Under the pieces are notes generated by a model. It saw only the letters and a program-made list of their open reading frames with translations. It was not told where the DNA came from and ran no database searches. Shown here piece by piece: positions 8,535 to 16,099 of a stretch of 27,069 nucleotides of DNA (position 1 is its first letter; each line of letters begins with the position of its first letter). The DNA comes from Odoribacter sp. GTDB lineage: Bacteria > Bacteroidota > Bacteroidia > Bacteroidales > Marinifilaceae. The stretch is from the NCBI GenBank assembly GCA_020024465.1, contig JAHHTT010000034.1:1-27069 (forward strand), given 5' to 3'. Made by a program: the position numbers and the translations under genes.

Positions 8535-9785
8535 CTAGATCTTATGGATAACCATACCGGAACGCAGTTTAGGTTCAAACCAAGTTGTTTTTGGAGGCAT
8601 AATATTACCTGTATCGGCAATATTAATCAACTGCTCCATAGATACAGGATAAAGAGCGAAAGCAACTTTCATTTCACCACTATCAACACGTTTTTTCAAT
8701 TCTCCCAACCCGCGGATACCTCCAACGAAATCGATACGTTTAGAAGTACGTAAATCCTGAATATCCAAAATATCAGCCAATACATGACTGGACAAAATGG
8801 TCACATCCAATACTCCGATAGGGTCTGCATCATTATATGATCCTTCTTTTGCTGTCAAACGATACCATTTCCCAGCCAAGTACATACTGAACTCATGCAA
8901 TTTTGCAGGATGATAAATTTCTGTTCCCATATCCTCCACAACAAAGTGAGCATTCAATTTTTCCAACAACTGAATCTCCGTAAGACCATTCAAATCTTTC
9001 ACTACACGATTGTAGTCAATAATTTTCAACTGATGATCCGGGAAATGTACAGCCATGAAGAAATTATATTCCTCAGTTCCATCATGATTAGGATTCTTTT
9101 CACGATATTCTGCACCGATACGGGCAGCAGCAGCAGTACGATGGTGACCGTCTGCAACATAAGTATAAGGAACTTTAGTTGCAAACAATTCTTCCAAACG
9201 TTTGTTCGTTTCAGGACAATTGATTGCCCAAAAATGGTGTCCAAAACCATCTTCTGCAACGAAATCATAATCAGCCTTCTGGTTTTTTACAATATCTTCA
9301 ACAATAGCGTCGATTTCCGGCACGGCACGATAGGCAAAAAACACCGGCTCTAAATTGGCATTTACATAACGAGTCAGCACCATACGATCCTCTTCCTTGT
9401 CCGGACGAGTCAATTCATGCTTTTTTATAATTCCGTTCATGTAATCTTCACAAGCTGCACAACCAACAATTCCATACTGAGTACGCCCTTCCATTGTCTG
9501 CGCATAAATATAGAATTTAGGTTCTGCATCCTGTACTAACCAACCTTTTTCTTGGAACATTTTAAAATTTTCAACACTCTTGTTGTAAACAACCTCAGAA
9601 TGAATATCTGTTCCTGCCGGGCAGTCAATTTCAGCACGAGTAACGTGCAGTAATGATTTTGGTTTACCAGCTGCCATTTGAGCAGCCTCTTCCGAGTTCA
9701 TCACGTCATATGGCAAACAAGCCAATTCTTCACATACTTCCTGATTCGGAGTACGCAATCCTCTGAATGGTTTTACAATTGCCAT
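8535..9785 (-). CDS. DUF1015 family protein in the serine operon
   Basis: The product is 416 residues, usual for the family, soluble, with no signal or membrane segment. It opens with the family pattern of a proline-rich start (MAIVKPFRGLRTPNQE, CLPYDVMN) and contains KKHELTRPDKEEDR (121-134) and the conserved YVADGHHRTAAAAR (DGHHR at 212-216). Biochemical function is not established. The DGHHR-type motif resembles the phosphate-handling box of the ParB/sulfiredoxin fold, which includes free-serine kinases (SerK, SbnI); I infer only a possible structural relation. Its ATG follows the serA stop by a single base, so it is almost certainly cotranscribed with serC-serA and probably acts in serine or phosphoserine metabolism. 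Confidence 0.9.
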   Translation of the reverse strand: MAIVKPFRGLRTPNQEVCEELACLPYDVMNSEEAAQMAAGKPKSLLHVTRAEIDCPAGTDIHSEVVYNKSVENFKMFQEKGWLVQDAEPKFYIYAQTMEGRTQYGIVGCAACEDYMNGIIKKHELTRPDKEEDRMVLTRYVNANLEPVFFAYRAVPEIDAIVEDIVKNQKADYDFVAEDGFGHHFWAINCPETNKRLEELFATKVPYTYVADGHHRTAAAARIGAEYREKNPNHDGTEEYNFFMAVHFPDHQLKIIDYNRVVKDLNGLTEIQLLEKLNAHFVVEDMGTEIYHPAKLHEFSMYLAGKWYRLTAKEGSYNDADPIGVLDVTILSSHVLADILDIQDLRTSKRIDFVGGIRGLGELKKRVDSGEMKVAFALYPVSMEQLINIADTGNIMPPKTTWFEPKLRSGMVIHKI

Positions 9786-9786
9786 A

Positions 9787-10710
9787 TTATTTATTTACTT
9801 TAAATTTACAATCGCCATTTTCAAAGAAAGCAACAATTTGTCGGGCAGCAGCCAAACCAGCATTTACGTTAGCTTCTTCAGTCTGGGCTCCCATTTTCTT
9901 TGGAGTGAAGAAATAACGACCTTCAAACGGGGCAAATTCAGCAGCATTATCTGGAGCAATATCAGCAATATATTTGAAATCAGATCGTTCTGCCATTAAT
10001 TTAACCAACTCAGCTTCGTTGATCACCTCTTTACGTGCTGTATTTACCAACACACCACCTTTCGGCATACGGCTCAACAATTCATAGTTGATGGATTTTT
10101 TTGTTTTTTCAGTTGCCGGAATGTGCAAAGAAATATAATCGCAAGTACTATACATTTCTTCTGCAGAATGCATTGGAATTGCACCGGCAGCCTTGATTTG
10201 CTCGTCAGTCATGAATGGATCGAAAGCATAAACTTCCATACCGAATCCCTTAGCAATACGGCCAACATTCTGACCAACATTACCATAAGCGTGCACTCCA
10301 ATTTTGCGTCCTTTCAATTCGTGACCTGATTTTCCATTATAGAAATTACGTGCCATATAAACCATCATACCGAAAGCCAATTCGGCAACAGCATTCGAAT
10401 TCTGTCCCGGAGTGTTCATCGCAACAACACCACTGTCAGTACAAGCCTGCAAGTCAATATTATCATATCCTGCACCAGCACGAACGATTACTTTCAGATT
10501 TTTGGCAGCCTCAATAACTTCTTTCGTTGCTTTATCAGAACGAATAATCATTGCATCAACATCAGCAACAGCATCAATTAATGCTTCCTGAGTTCCATAT
10601 TTTTCCAATACCACCAACTCATATCCCTGAGATTCCACGATTTCACGGATGCCGTTCACTGCAACTGCAGCAAACGGTTTATCTGTAGCAATTAATACTT
10701 TCTTAGCCAT
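9787..10710 (-). CDS. serA: D-3-phosphoglycerate dehydrogenase (lysine-type, short form)
   Basis: It oxidises 3-phosphoglycerate to 3-phosphohydroxypyruvate with NAD, the first step of serine synthesis. The 307 residues contain only the two core domains and no ACT domain. The substrate arginine is in VIVRAGAGYDNID, the nucleotide fold in GVHAYGNVGQNVGR, the NTARKEVINEAEL block carries the glutamate, and a TP-x-GA block lies near 269-275. In that block the usual catalytic histidine is replaced by lysine (TPKKMGAQT, Lys271-Lys272). I set the start at MAKKVLIATDK (10710); a longer frame to 10758 would overlap the end of serC and adds nothing family-like. It lies 7 bases after serC and 1 base before the DUF1015 gene. 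Confidence 0.93.
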   Translation of the reverse strand: MAKKVLIATDKPFAAVAVNGIREIVESQGYELVVLEKYGTQEALIDAVADVDAMIIRSDKATKEVIEAAKNLKVIVRAGAGYDNIDLQACTDSGVVAMNTPGQNSNAVAELAFGMMVYMARNFYNGKSGHELKGRKIGVHAYGNVGQNVGRIAKGFGMEVYAFDPFMTDEQIKAAGAIPMHSAEEMYSTCDYISLHIPATEKTKKSINYELLSRMPKGGVLVNTARKEVINEAELVKLMAERSDFKYIADIAPDNAAEFAPFEGRYFFTPKKMGAQTEEANVNAGLAAARQIVAFFENGDCKFKVNK

Positions 10711-10717
10711 GATTTGA

Positions 10718-11797
10718 TTATTTTTTATGTTTTGCTTCAAATTCCTGCATAGCGGCAATCAAAGCTTTTACATCATCCATTGTACATGCATTGTAAGTAG
10801 AAGCACGGAAACCACCGACCAAACGGTGTCCCTTCACACCTACAATATTCTTAGATTTACAAAAATCCAAGAATTCTTTTTCAAGTTCTTCATATCCTTC
10901 TGCCAACAAGAACGGAATATTCATGCGAGAGCGGGAACCTTCTTCAACAACTGCACGGAATACCGTATTACGTTCGAATTCAGCATACAAAGCATCACAT
11001 CTTTCAATAGCCATTCTTTCCATAGCCTCTACTCCACCCATTGATTTAATCCATTTCAATGTCTGGCCAACAGCAAAGATATTGATACATGGAGGAGTAT
11101 TGAACATAGAACCGTTTTCTACATGAGTTGAATATTTCAACATTGTAGGAATTTTACGATCAGCAACCACTTTTTCCAAGAAATCATTGCGAATGATCAC
11201 AAAAGTCGCACCCGCAGGTCCGAGATTTTTCTGGCAACCGCCATATATCATAGCATATTTTTTCACATCAATAGGACGGCTGCAAATATCTGAAGACATA
11301 TCGGCAATCATAGGCACCGGGCTATCCAAGTCTTCGAAGATTTCAGTACCACGAATGGTATTGTTAGAAGTGATGTGCAAATAATCAACATCTGCCGGTA
11401 TTGAAAAACCTTTCGGATAATATGTAAAGTTACGATCTTCAGAAGAAGCGATAACCTCTACTTCACCAAATAATTTAGCTTCAGCGATAGCTTTTTTAGA
11501 CCATACGCCAGTATTAACATAAGCAGCTTTTTTGCCCAAAAAGTTAAACGGAATCATACAGAACTGCATGCTGGCACCACCTCCCAAGAAAATAACTGAA
11601 TAGTTATCCGGGATATTCAAAACTTCTTTGAATAATGCAACGGTCTCATCGTATACAGCTTGAAAATCAGCCGAACGGTGAGATACTTCCAGAATTGACT
11701 GGCCACAACTACCCAATTCCATCACAGCTTTTGCAGTATTTTCCAGAGTCATATCCGGCAATTTGCAAGGTCCTGCATTAAAAATATGCTTTCTCAT
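10718..11797 (-). CDS. serC: 3-phosphoserine/phosphohydroxythreonine aminotransferase
   Basis: This PLP enzyme transfers an amino group from glutamate to 3-phosphohydroxypyruvate, giving 3-phosphoserine, and also serves pyridoxal phosphate synthesis. The 359 residues start with the family hallmark MRKHIFNAGPCKLPDMTLE. They show the phosphate-binding SHRSADFQ, FLGGGASMQF, the SNNTIRGTEIF block, and the Schiff-base lysine in YGGCQKNLGPAG, and end with KGHRLVGGFRASTYNACT. Length is normal. It heads the serC-serA-DUF1015 run, and gcvT lies 196 bases upstream on the same strand. A -7-like element precedes it. Confidence 0.96.
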   Translation of the reverse strand: MRKHIFNAGPCKLPDMTLENTAKAVMELGSCGQSILEVSHRSADFQAVYDETVALFKEVLNIPDNYSVIFLGGGASMQFCMIPFNFLGKKAAYVNTGVWSKKAIAEAKLFGEVEVIASSEDRNFTYYPKGFSIPADVDYLHITSNNTIRGTEIFEDLDSPVPMIADMSSDICSRPIDVKKYAMIYGGCQKNLGPAGATFVIIRNDFLEKVVADRKIPTMLKYSTHVENGSMFNTPPCINIFAVGQTLKWIKSMGGVEAMERMAIERCDALYAEFERNTVFRAVVEEGSRSRMNIPFLLAEGYEELEKEFLDFCKSKNIVGVKGHRLVGGFRASTYNACTMDDVKALIAAMQEFEAKHKK

Positions 11798-11849
11798 ATC
11801 TATAATAATTAAAGGTTATAATTTATTTGATCTCTTTTTTCTAACGTTA

Positions 11850-11857
11850 CAAAGATG
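11850..11857 (-). promoter_or_regulatory. Weak -7-like element upstream of serC
   Basis: CATCTTTG on the minus strand differs from TAnnTTTG at the first base and lies 53 bases before the serC ATG. I see no -33 element at proper spacing, so serC may also be read from gcvT. No convincing terminator separates the two genes. Confidence 0.35.
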
Positions 11858-11993
11858 CACATTAAACTTGAATTAATACCATTTCAAAAAGAAAATCTTC
11901 TCTTTCCATTACAATTTAAAACAATATTAACGTTTACAGTTATAAAATCATAATCACAGAACGGAAGCACCCCATTCTATGATATATTTCCCT

Positions 11994-13094
11994 TTAAAAA
12001 AACGGAGTTTTTACAATCTTAGCTCTCAATGCTTTATTTCTCACCCGAATAAAGATCTCAGAATCCAATTTATGGAATCCACTCTTTACATAACCCGTTC
12101 CGATAGATTTTCCAGTCAAAGGAGATACCGTCCCCGAACAAACGACACCGATTTCATTACCTTCTGCATCTTCTATCGGATATCCCTGACGAGCAATTCC
12201 CCGATCAAGAATTTCGAAAGGCTTCATATAACGGATCGGTTTATCAGTCTTTAATTTTTCATGGAATTCACGCATAATGAAATCATTGCCAGGAACAAAT
12301 TTTGTAATCCATCCCAAGCCTGCTTCTATTGGAGAATGGTCATCGTCAATTTCATGTCCATATAAACAGAATCCTGCTTCCAATCGCAGAGTGTCACGAG
12401 CTCCTAGACCAATAGGAAGCACTCCAAACTCCTTACCGGCCTCGAATACTGCATTCCACAATTTTTCTGCATCGGAATTATATGCATACACTTCACAACC
12501 ACCAGAACCCGTATATCCAGTTGTTGAAAAAATCACTCTATCAATTCCTGCAAAAGGAATCTCTTTGAATGTATAATATTCCATATCTACTACATTGACA
12601 TCTGTCAATTTTTGCATCGCCTTTAATGCCAAAGGACCCTGAATAGCCAACTGGCAAATAGCATCAGAAGTATTCTCCATATCAATTCCCGATGTCATGC
12701 CTAATTCTTCTCCATGTTTAACGACCCAAGCCCAATCCTTGTCAATATTTGCAGCATTCACGACCAAAAGATATTTTTCTTCACTGAATCTATATACCAG
12801 CAAATCGTCAACAATACCGCCTTTTTCATTTGTAAAGCAACTATATTGCACTTTACCATCAGTCAAAGCAGCTACATCATTCGTTGTTAATTTTTGCACC
12901 AATTCGAATGCTTTCGGACCTTTGATCCAAAATTCACCCATATGCGATACATCAAATACCCCCATTTTAGAACGAACATTATTATGTTCTTCTTTAATGC
13001 CAGTACTATATTCTATCGGCATATTATAACCTGCAAATGGGGCCATACGCGCACCCAACGCTTCATGTAAATGAGTAAAAGGAGTTGTCTTCAT
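11994..13094 (-). CDS. gcvT: Glycine cleavage system aminomethyltransferase (T protein)
   Basis: It takes the aminomethyl group from lipoylated H protein, releases ammonia and passes the one-carbon unit to tetrahydrofolate as 5,10-methylene-THF. The 366 residues show the family N-terminus (TPFTHLHEALGARMAPFAGY, PIEYSTGIKEEHNNVR), VFDVSHMGEFWIKG, LAIQGPLA, STTGYTGSGGCEVY, GLGARDTLRLEAGFCLYGHE and a C-terminal GTVSPLTGKSIGTGYV barrel region. Length matches family members (about 360). GcvP and GcvH are not in the window. The genes downstream make serine, so this block links serine, glycine and folate one-carbon flow. A clear -7 element and a palindrome lie upstream. Confidence 0.97.
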   Translation of the reverse strand: MKTTPFTHLHEALGARMAPFAGYNMPIEYSTGIKEEHNNVRSKMGVFDVSHMGEFWIKGPKAFELVQKLTTNDVAALTDGKVQYSCFTNEKGGIVDDLLVYRFSEEKYLLVVNAANIDKDWAWVVKHGEELGMTSGIDMENTSDAICQLAIQGPLALKAMQKLTDVNVVDMEYYTFKEIPFAGIDRVIFSTTGYTGSGGCEVYAYNSDAEKLWNAVFEAGKEFGVLPIGLGARDTLRLEAGFCLYGHEIDDDHSPIEAGLGWITKFVPGNDFIMREFHEKLKTDKPIRYMKPFEILDRGIARQGYPIEDAEGNEIGVVCSGTVSPLTGKSIGTGYVKSGFHKLDSEIFIRVRNKALRAKIVKTPFF

Positions 13095-13156
13095 ATTTTA
13101 TATAGTTAAATTGTTTCAGTTACTCTACTCGTATCAAACATTTCCAACAAACAAAT

Positions 13157-13170
13157 TGCAAACGTTCGCA
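13157..13170. promoter_or_regulatory. Candidate LacI/PurR-like operator at the gcvT promoter
   Basis: TGCAAACGTTCGCA is a 14-base palindrome with one mismatched pair around AACGTT. It resembles the LacI/GalR-family operator form GCAAACGTTTGC (E. coli PurR type). It lies about 6-20 bases downstream of the predicted gcvT transcription start, a position suited to repression. The regulator is not in the window. Confidence 0.4.
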
Positions 13171-13183
13171 TCGAAATTCATCA

Positions 13184-13191
13184 CAAAGATA
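13184..13191 (-). promoter_or_regulatory. -7 element of the gcvT promoter
   Basis: TATCTTTG on the minus strand is a full match to TAnnTTTG. Predicted transcription start is near 13177, giving a leader of about 83 bases. I do not see a TTG-type -33 element at the usual spacing. Confidence 0.55.
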
Positions 13192-13435
13192 TAATTTATA
13201 TCCATTCCTTTATTTCTTTTCTAATTTTAAATTTTACACCGGAATAAATTTACTTTAGAATTCATCAGACTAATCAGACCGGTTATTACTCTTCTGATAA
13301 AAAGGGTACAAAGCATAAAAAAAGACCAAAACAACACATAATCAATATAGGAGAAATAACAATCTATATTACAACAAAAAAGCTAAAAAGCGAAGGTTCT
13401 GAAAAAGTATTGATATTCTACCAAGCTTTCTCATA

Positions 13436-13782
13436 ATGGTACAAAATTTAGAAACTCCAGTTTTTTTATTCGAACTTGGCATTGGGGATTTATGATACTA
13501 TATTAATGTTTTTTCAGAAGCTGAAAAATCTTTATTGCCTTTGAATGCTGTTTATATAAAAAAGAGACACTAAATTTCTTTTATTCAGTTTATGGATATC
13601 CTCTCGATTTCAGTCACAAATATGGTTACAACAACTTACTAGCACATGGTTTTATGCCATATATAAATGACATCCTGCTACACCACCATTATCCTGAGAA
13701 TACTTGTCAAAAAGAATCTGATGTACAAAAAAGTCTATCATGTCATTTACCCAGCGAAGAATATCACCTGATGAGTAATTAA
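13436..13782 (+). pseudogene. Probable decayed gene, family not recognised
   Basis: The 868-base gap between gcvT and the OTC gene has no intact gene. On the plus strand a protein-like frame starts at 13436 (MVQNLETPVFLFELGIGDL), meets TGA at 13493, and continues in the same frame as YYINVFSEAEKSLLPLNAVY. Near the A6G run at 13558-13564 the protein-like reading moves to another frame (ETLNFFYSVYGYPLDFSHK and on), open from 13525 to a TAA at 13780. Read together, one nonsense change and one slippage at the A-run would restore about 115 residues. A further protein-like stretch in another frame (about 13350-13435, ending KVLIFYQAFS) may be more of the same gene. I do not recognise the family. 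Chance is not excluded. Confidence 0.35.
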
Positions 13783-13786
13783 ATTA

Positions 13787-13814
13787 TTCAACTCTGTGAT
13801 TAGACAGAGTTGAA
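13787..13814 (+). terminator. Hairpin after the decayed gene
   Basis: A perfect 11-bp inverted repeat TTCAACTCTGT / ACAGAGTTGAA (13787-13797, 13804-13814) has a six-base loop, starting five bases after the TAA at 13782. A run of T follows slightly further on (after the small palindrome AAGCATATGCTT, from about 13831). It looks like the surviving terminator of the former gene. Confidence 0.5.
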
Positions 13815-13851
13815 AGGAAGCATATGCTTTGTTTTTTTTATATCTATAAAG

Positions 13852-13893
13852 ATATAAAAAGATTGGTACATATCCTAATTATACCAATCTTTT
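13852..13893 (-). terminator. Intrinsic terminator of the OTC gene
   Basis: A perfect 12-bp inverted repeat AAAAGATTGGTA (13857-13868) / TACCAATCTTTT (13882-13893) lies about 70 bases past the OTC stop. In the minus direction it is followed by a short T-rich tract. Confidence 0.6.
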
Positions 13894-13962
13894 AAAAAAT
13901 CAGCATAGAAGGAACTTTTTCAGCACCCTCAAAAGCCTCTTTTTATCATTTGTCTATACTGT

Positions 13963-14964
13963 CTAGTCGCCCAAAGTAGCCACCATTACAGCCTTGATTG
14001 TATGCATACGGTTTTCAGCCTCATCAAAAACAATAGAGTTTTTAGACTCGAAAATCTCTTCAGTAACTTCAATGCCATCCAATCCGAATTGTTTGTTAAC
14101 ATCGCGACCGACCTGAGTCTCCAAATTGTGATATGCCGGTAGACAGTGCATAAATTTACAGTTTTTATTTCCTGTCAATTCCATTGTTTTTGCATTCACC
14201 TGATAGGGTTTCAACAAATTGATACGCTCAGCCCAAACTTCAGCCGGCTCACCCATTGATACCCATACATCTGTGTACAAGAAATCGCAATCTTTAACAC
14301 CTGTAGCGATATCATCTGTAACAGTAACAGTTGCACCTGTTTCTTTAGCAATAGCCTGGCAAGTAGCAACCAATTCTGCATCCGGCTGCAATGCTTTAGG
14401 AGCAACGATACGCACATCCATGCCCATTTTTGCACCACCAACCATCAAAGAGTTGCCCATATTAAAACGAGCATCACCCAAATAAGCAAAAACCACTTTA
14501 TTCAACGGTTTGTCAACATGTTCTGACATGGTTAAGAAATCCGCCAAAATCTGAGTCGGGTGGAATTCGTTAGTCAATCCATTCCAAACAGGAACACCTG
14601 CATATTTTGCCAACTCTTCAACAGTAGCCTGATCAAATCCGCGATATTCTATACCATCATACATACGTCCCAATACGCGAGCTGTATCAGCCATAGATTC
14701 TTTTACACCAATCTGAGATCCTGTCGGTCCGAGATAAGTAACATGAGCTCCTTGGTCATGAGCTGCCACTTCAAATGCACAACGGGTTCGTGTAGAGGTT
14801 TTCTCAAAAATCAAAGCGATATTTTTACCTTTCAGACGAGGCTGTTCTATTCCTGCATATTTTGCTTTTTTCAAATCTGCTGCCAGATTCAACAAATACT
14901 TAATTTCTTCTGGAGTATAATCCAATAATTTCAGAAAATTTCTGTTTCTTAAATTGAAAGCCAT
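13963..14964 (-). CDS. arcB: Ornithine carbamoyltransferase (probably catabolic)
   Basis: The 333-residue enzyme interconverts ornithine + carbamoyl phosphate and citrulline + phosphate. It has the carbamoyl-phosphate loop STRTRC (about 57-62), GSQIGVKES, NEFHPTQ and the ornithine-loop signature HCLPAYH; E. coli OTC has nearly the same blocks. This is the true ornithine type. Bacteroides make arginine through a divergent N-succinylornithine transcarbamylase, and the gene next door is carbamate kinase, so I infer a catabolic role that splits citrulline to supply carbamoyl phosphate. An anabolic argF/argI role cannot be ruled out. The ATG is 77 bases after the carbamate kinase stop, and that gap contains a separate -7 element. 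Confidence 0.9.
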   Translation of the reverse strand: MAFNLRNRNFLKLLDYTPEEIKYLLNLAADLKKAKYAGIEQPRLKGKNIALIFEKTSTRTRCAFEVAAHDQGAHVTYLGPTGSQIGVKESMADTARVLGRMYDGIEYRGFDQATVEELAKYAGVPVWNGLTNEFHPTQILADFLTMSEHVDKPLNKVVFAYLGDARFNMGNSLMVGGAKMGMDVRIVAPKALQPDAELVATCQAIAKETGATVTVTDDIATGVKDCDFLYTDVWVSMGEPAEVWAERINLLKPYQVNAKTMELTGNKNCKFMHCLPAYHNLETQVGRDVNKQFGLDGIEVTEEIFESKNSIVFDEAENRMHTIKAVMVATLGD

Positions 14965-15015
14965 AATTCTTTATTTTTAATAGTTACGATATCCATTCTT
15001 TTTCTTTAAACTCAG

Positions 15016-15023
15016 CAAAGATA
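15016..15023 (-). promoter_or_regulatory. Candidate internal -7 element before the OTC gene
   Basis: TATCTTTG on the minus strand is a full TAnnTTTG match between the carbamate kinase and OTC genes. Predicted start is near 15009, with a leader of about 45 bases. There is no clear -33 element. OTC may thus be transcribed both alone and with carbamate kinase. Confidence 0.45.
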
Positions 15024-15041
15024 ATGTTTTATTTCAACACA

Positions 15042-16001
15042 CTATTCATAATGCATTGTAATTTTTGAACCATAACGACGATCCTCCAATTTCGTAGATT
15101 CTGTAATCACTGCTTTATCCCCCCCCTTTTCTACAAAAGCCATACAAGCACGAATTTTCGGAGCCATACTGCCTTCTGCAAATATTCCTTCTTCTAAATA
15201 TCTCTTAGTATCCGCATAGTCAAGTATCTCAAGAATTTCTTCATTCGGCTGTTTATAATTCTTATATATATAAGGTACATCTGTCAAGATATACAGTTCA
15301 TCTGCTTTCACAAGGCTACCTATCATTGCAGATGCCAAATCCTTATCAATCACCCCTTCCAACGGCTGTAACATTCCTTTTTCATCTTCATAGACAGGGA
15401 TTCCGCCACCTCCTACTGTAATCACAATATTTCCTTCACGAGCCATTCGCTCTACTAATTCAGCATTTTTCACATTGATTGGAGCAGGAGATGGCACAAC
15501 ACGACGCCATCCGCCATTCGCCTTAATTTCTTCCTTAAAAATCCATCCATGCTCAGCAGCCAACTTATCTGCCTCTTCACGCGAATAAATTCGCCCTACC
15601 CGCTTAGTCGGATTCTTCAATGCCGGATCATGTTCATCCACGACAACCGGAGTTACAATGGACATCACATTTCTGTCTAATCCATGCTCTTTCATTACAT
15701 TGCGTAAATTACGTTCAATCATATATGCTATCTGCCCCTGAGAATAAGCCACACACATATCCAATGTCATTGGAGGCAAATCGTACATTTTCACACCGGC
15801 ATCATCACTCATCAAAATATTACCTACTTGCGGTCCATTTCCGTGAGTTATAATCAAATTATATCCTTCTTTAAGAAGATATACCAAATTTTCCATCGTG
15901 TCATGTACATTTTTATTTTGTTCTTCCACTGTACCTTTCTGATTCCCACGAAGAATGGCATTTCCCCCTAAAGCGACTACAGCTAACTTCTTTTTTTCCA
16001 T
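15042..16001 (-). CDS. arcC: Carbamate kinase
   Basis: The 319-residue amino-acid-kinase-fold enzyme makes ATP and carbamate from carbamoyl phosphate and ADP in fermentative arginine/citrulline use. It shows VVALGGNAILRGNQ (8-21), ITHGNGPQVGNILM, the RRVVPSPAPINV segment specific to carbamate kinases, VITVGGGGIPVYED, GVIDKDLASAMIGS, LTDVPYIY and GSMAPKIRACMAFVE. Length is typical (about 310-320). It precedes the OTC gene on the same strand. No arginine deiminase (arcA) or arginine/ornithine antiporter (arcD) is in the window, so citrulline may come from elsewhere in the genome or another pathway. Confidence 0.96.
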   Translation of the reverse strand: MEKKKLAVVALGGNAILRGNQKGTVEEQNKNVHDTMENLVYLLKEGYNLIITHGNGPQVGNILMSDDAGVKMYDLPPMTLDMCVAYSQGQIAYMIERNLRNVMKEHGLDRNVMSIVTPVVVDEHDPALKNPTKRVGRIYSREEADKLAAEHGWIFKEEIKANGGWRRVVPSPAPINVKNAELVERMAREGNIVITVGGGGIPVYEDEKGMLQPLEGVIDKDLASAMIGSLVKADELYILTDVPYIYKNYKQPNEEILEILDYADTKRYLEEGIFAEGSMAPKIRACMAFVEKGGDKAVITESTKLEDRRYGSKITMHYE

Positions 16002-16064
16002 TATATTTCTTTTAAATAATTCTTTATTAAAACACCCCTTTCTATTTATTACAAGGGAACACTA

Positions 16065-16098
16065 CAAATTTAAAAAATAAAGATATTCAAAAAACAAG
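16065..16098 (-). promoter_or_regulatory. Candidate promoter of the arcC-arcB pair
   Basis: TAAATTTG (16065-16072, minus strand) is a full TAnnTTTG match. TTTG- and CTTG-like -33 candidates end 15 and 22 bases upstream, neither at ideal spacing. Predicted start is near 16058, with a leader of about 57 bases. Confidence 0.45.
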
Positions 16099-16099
16099 T

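Noticed and set aside
10711..10758. N-terminal extension of serA (MPLCRNLKQNIKNNQ).
   Set aside because: It would overlap the serC coding end and lacks family similarity; the MAKKVLIATDK start at 10710 fits known proteins.
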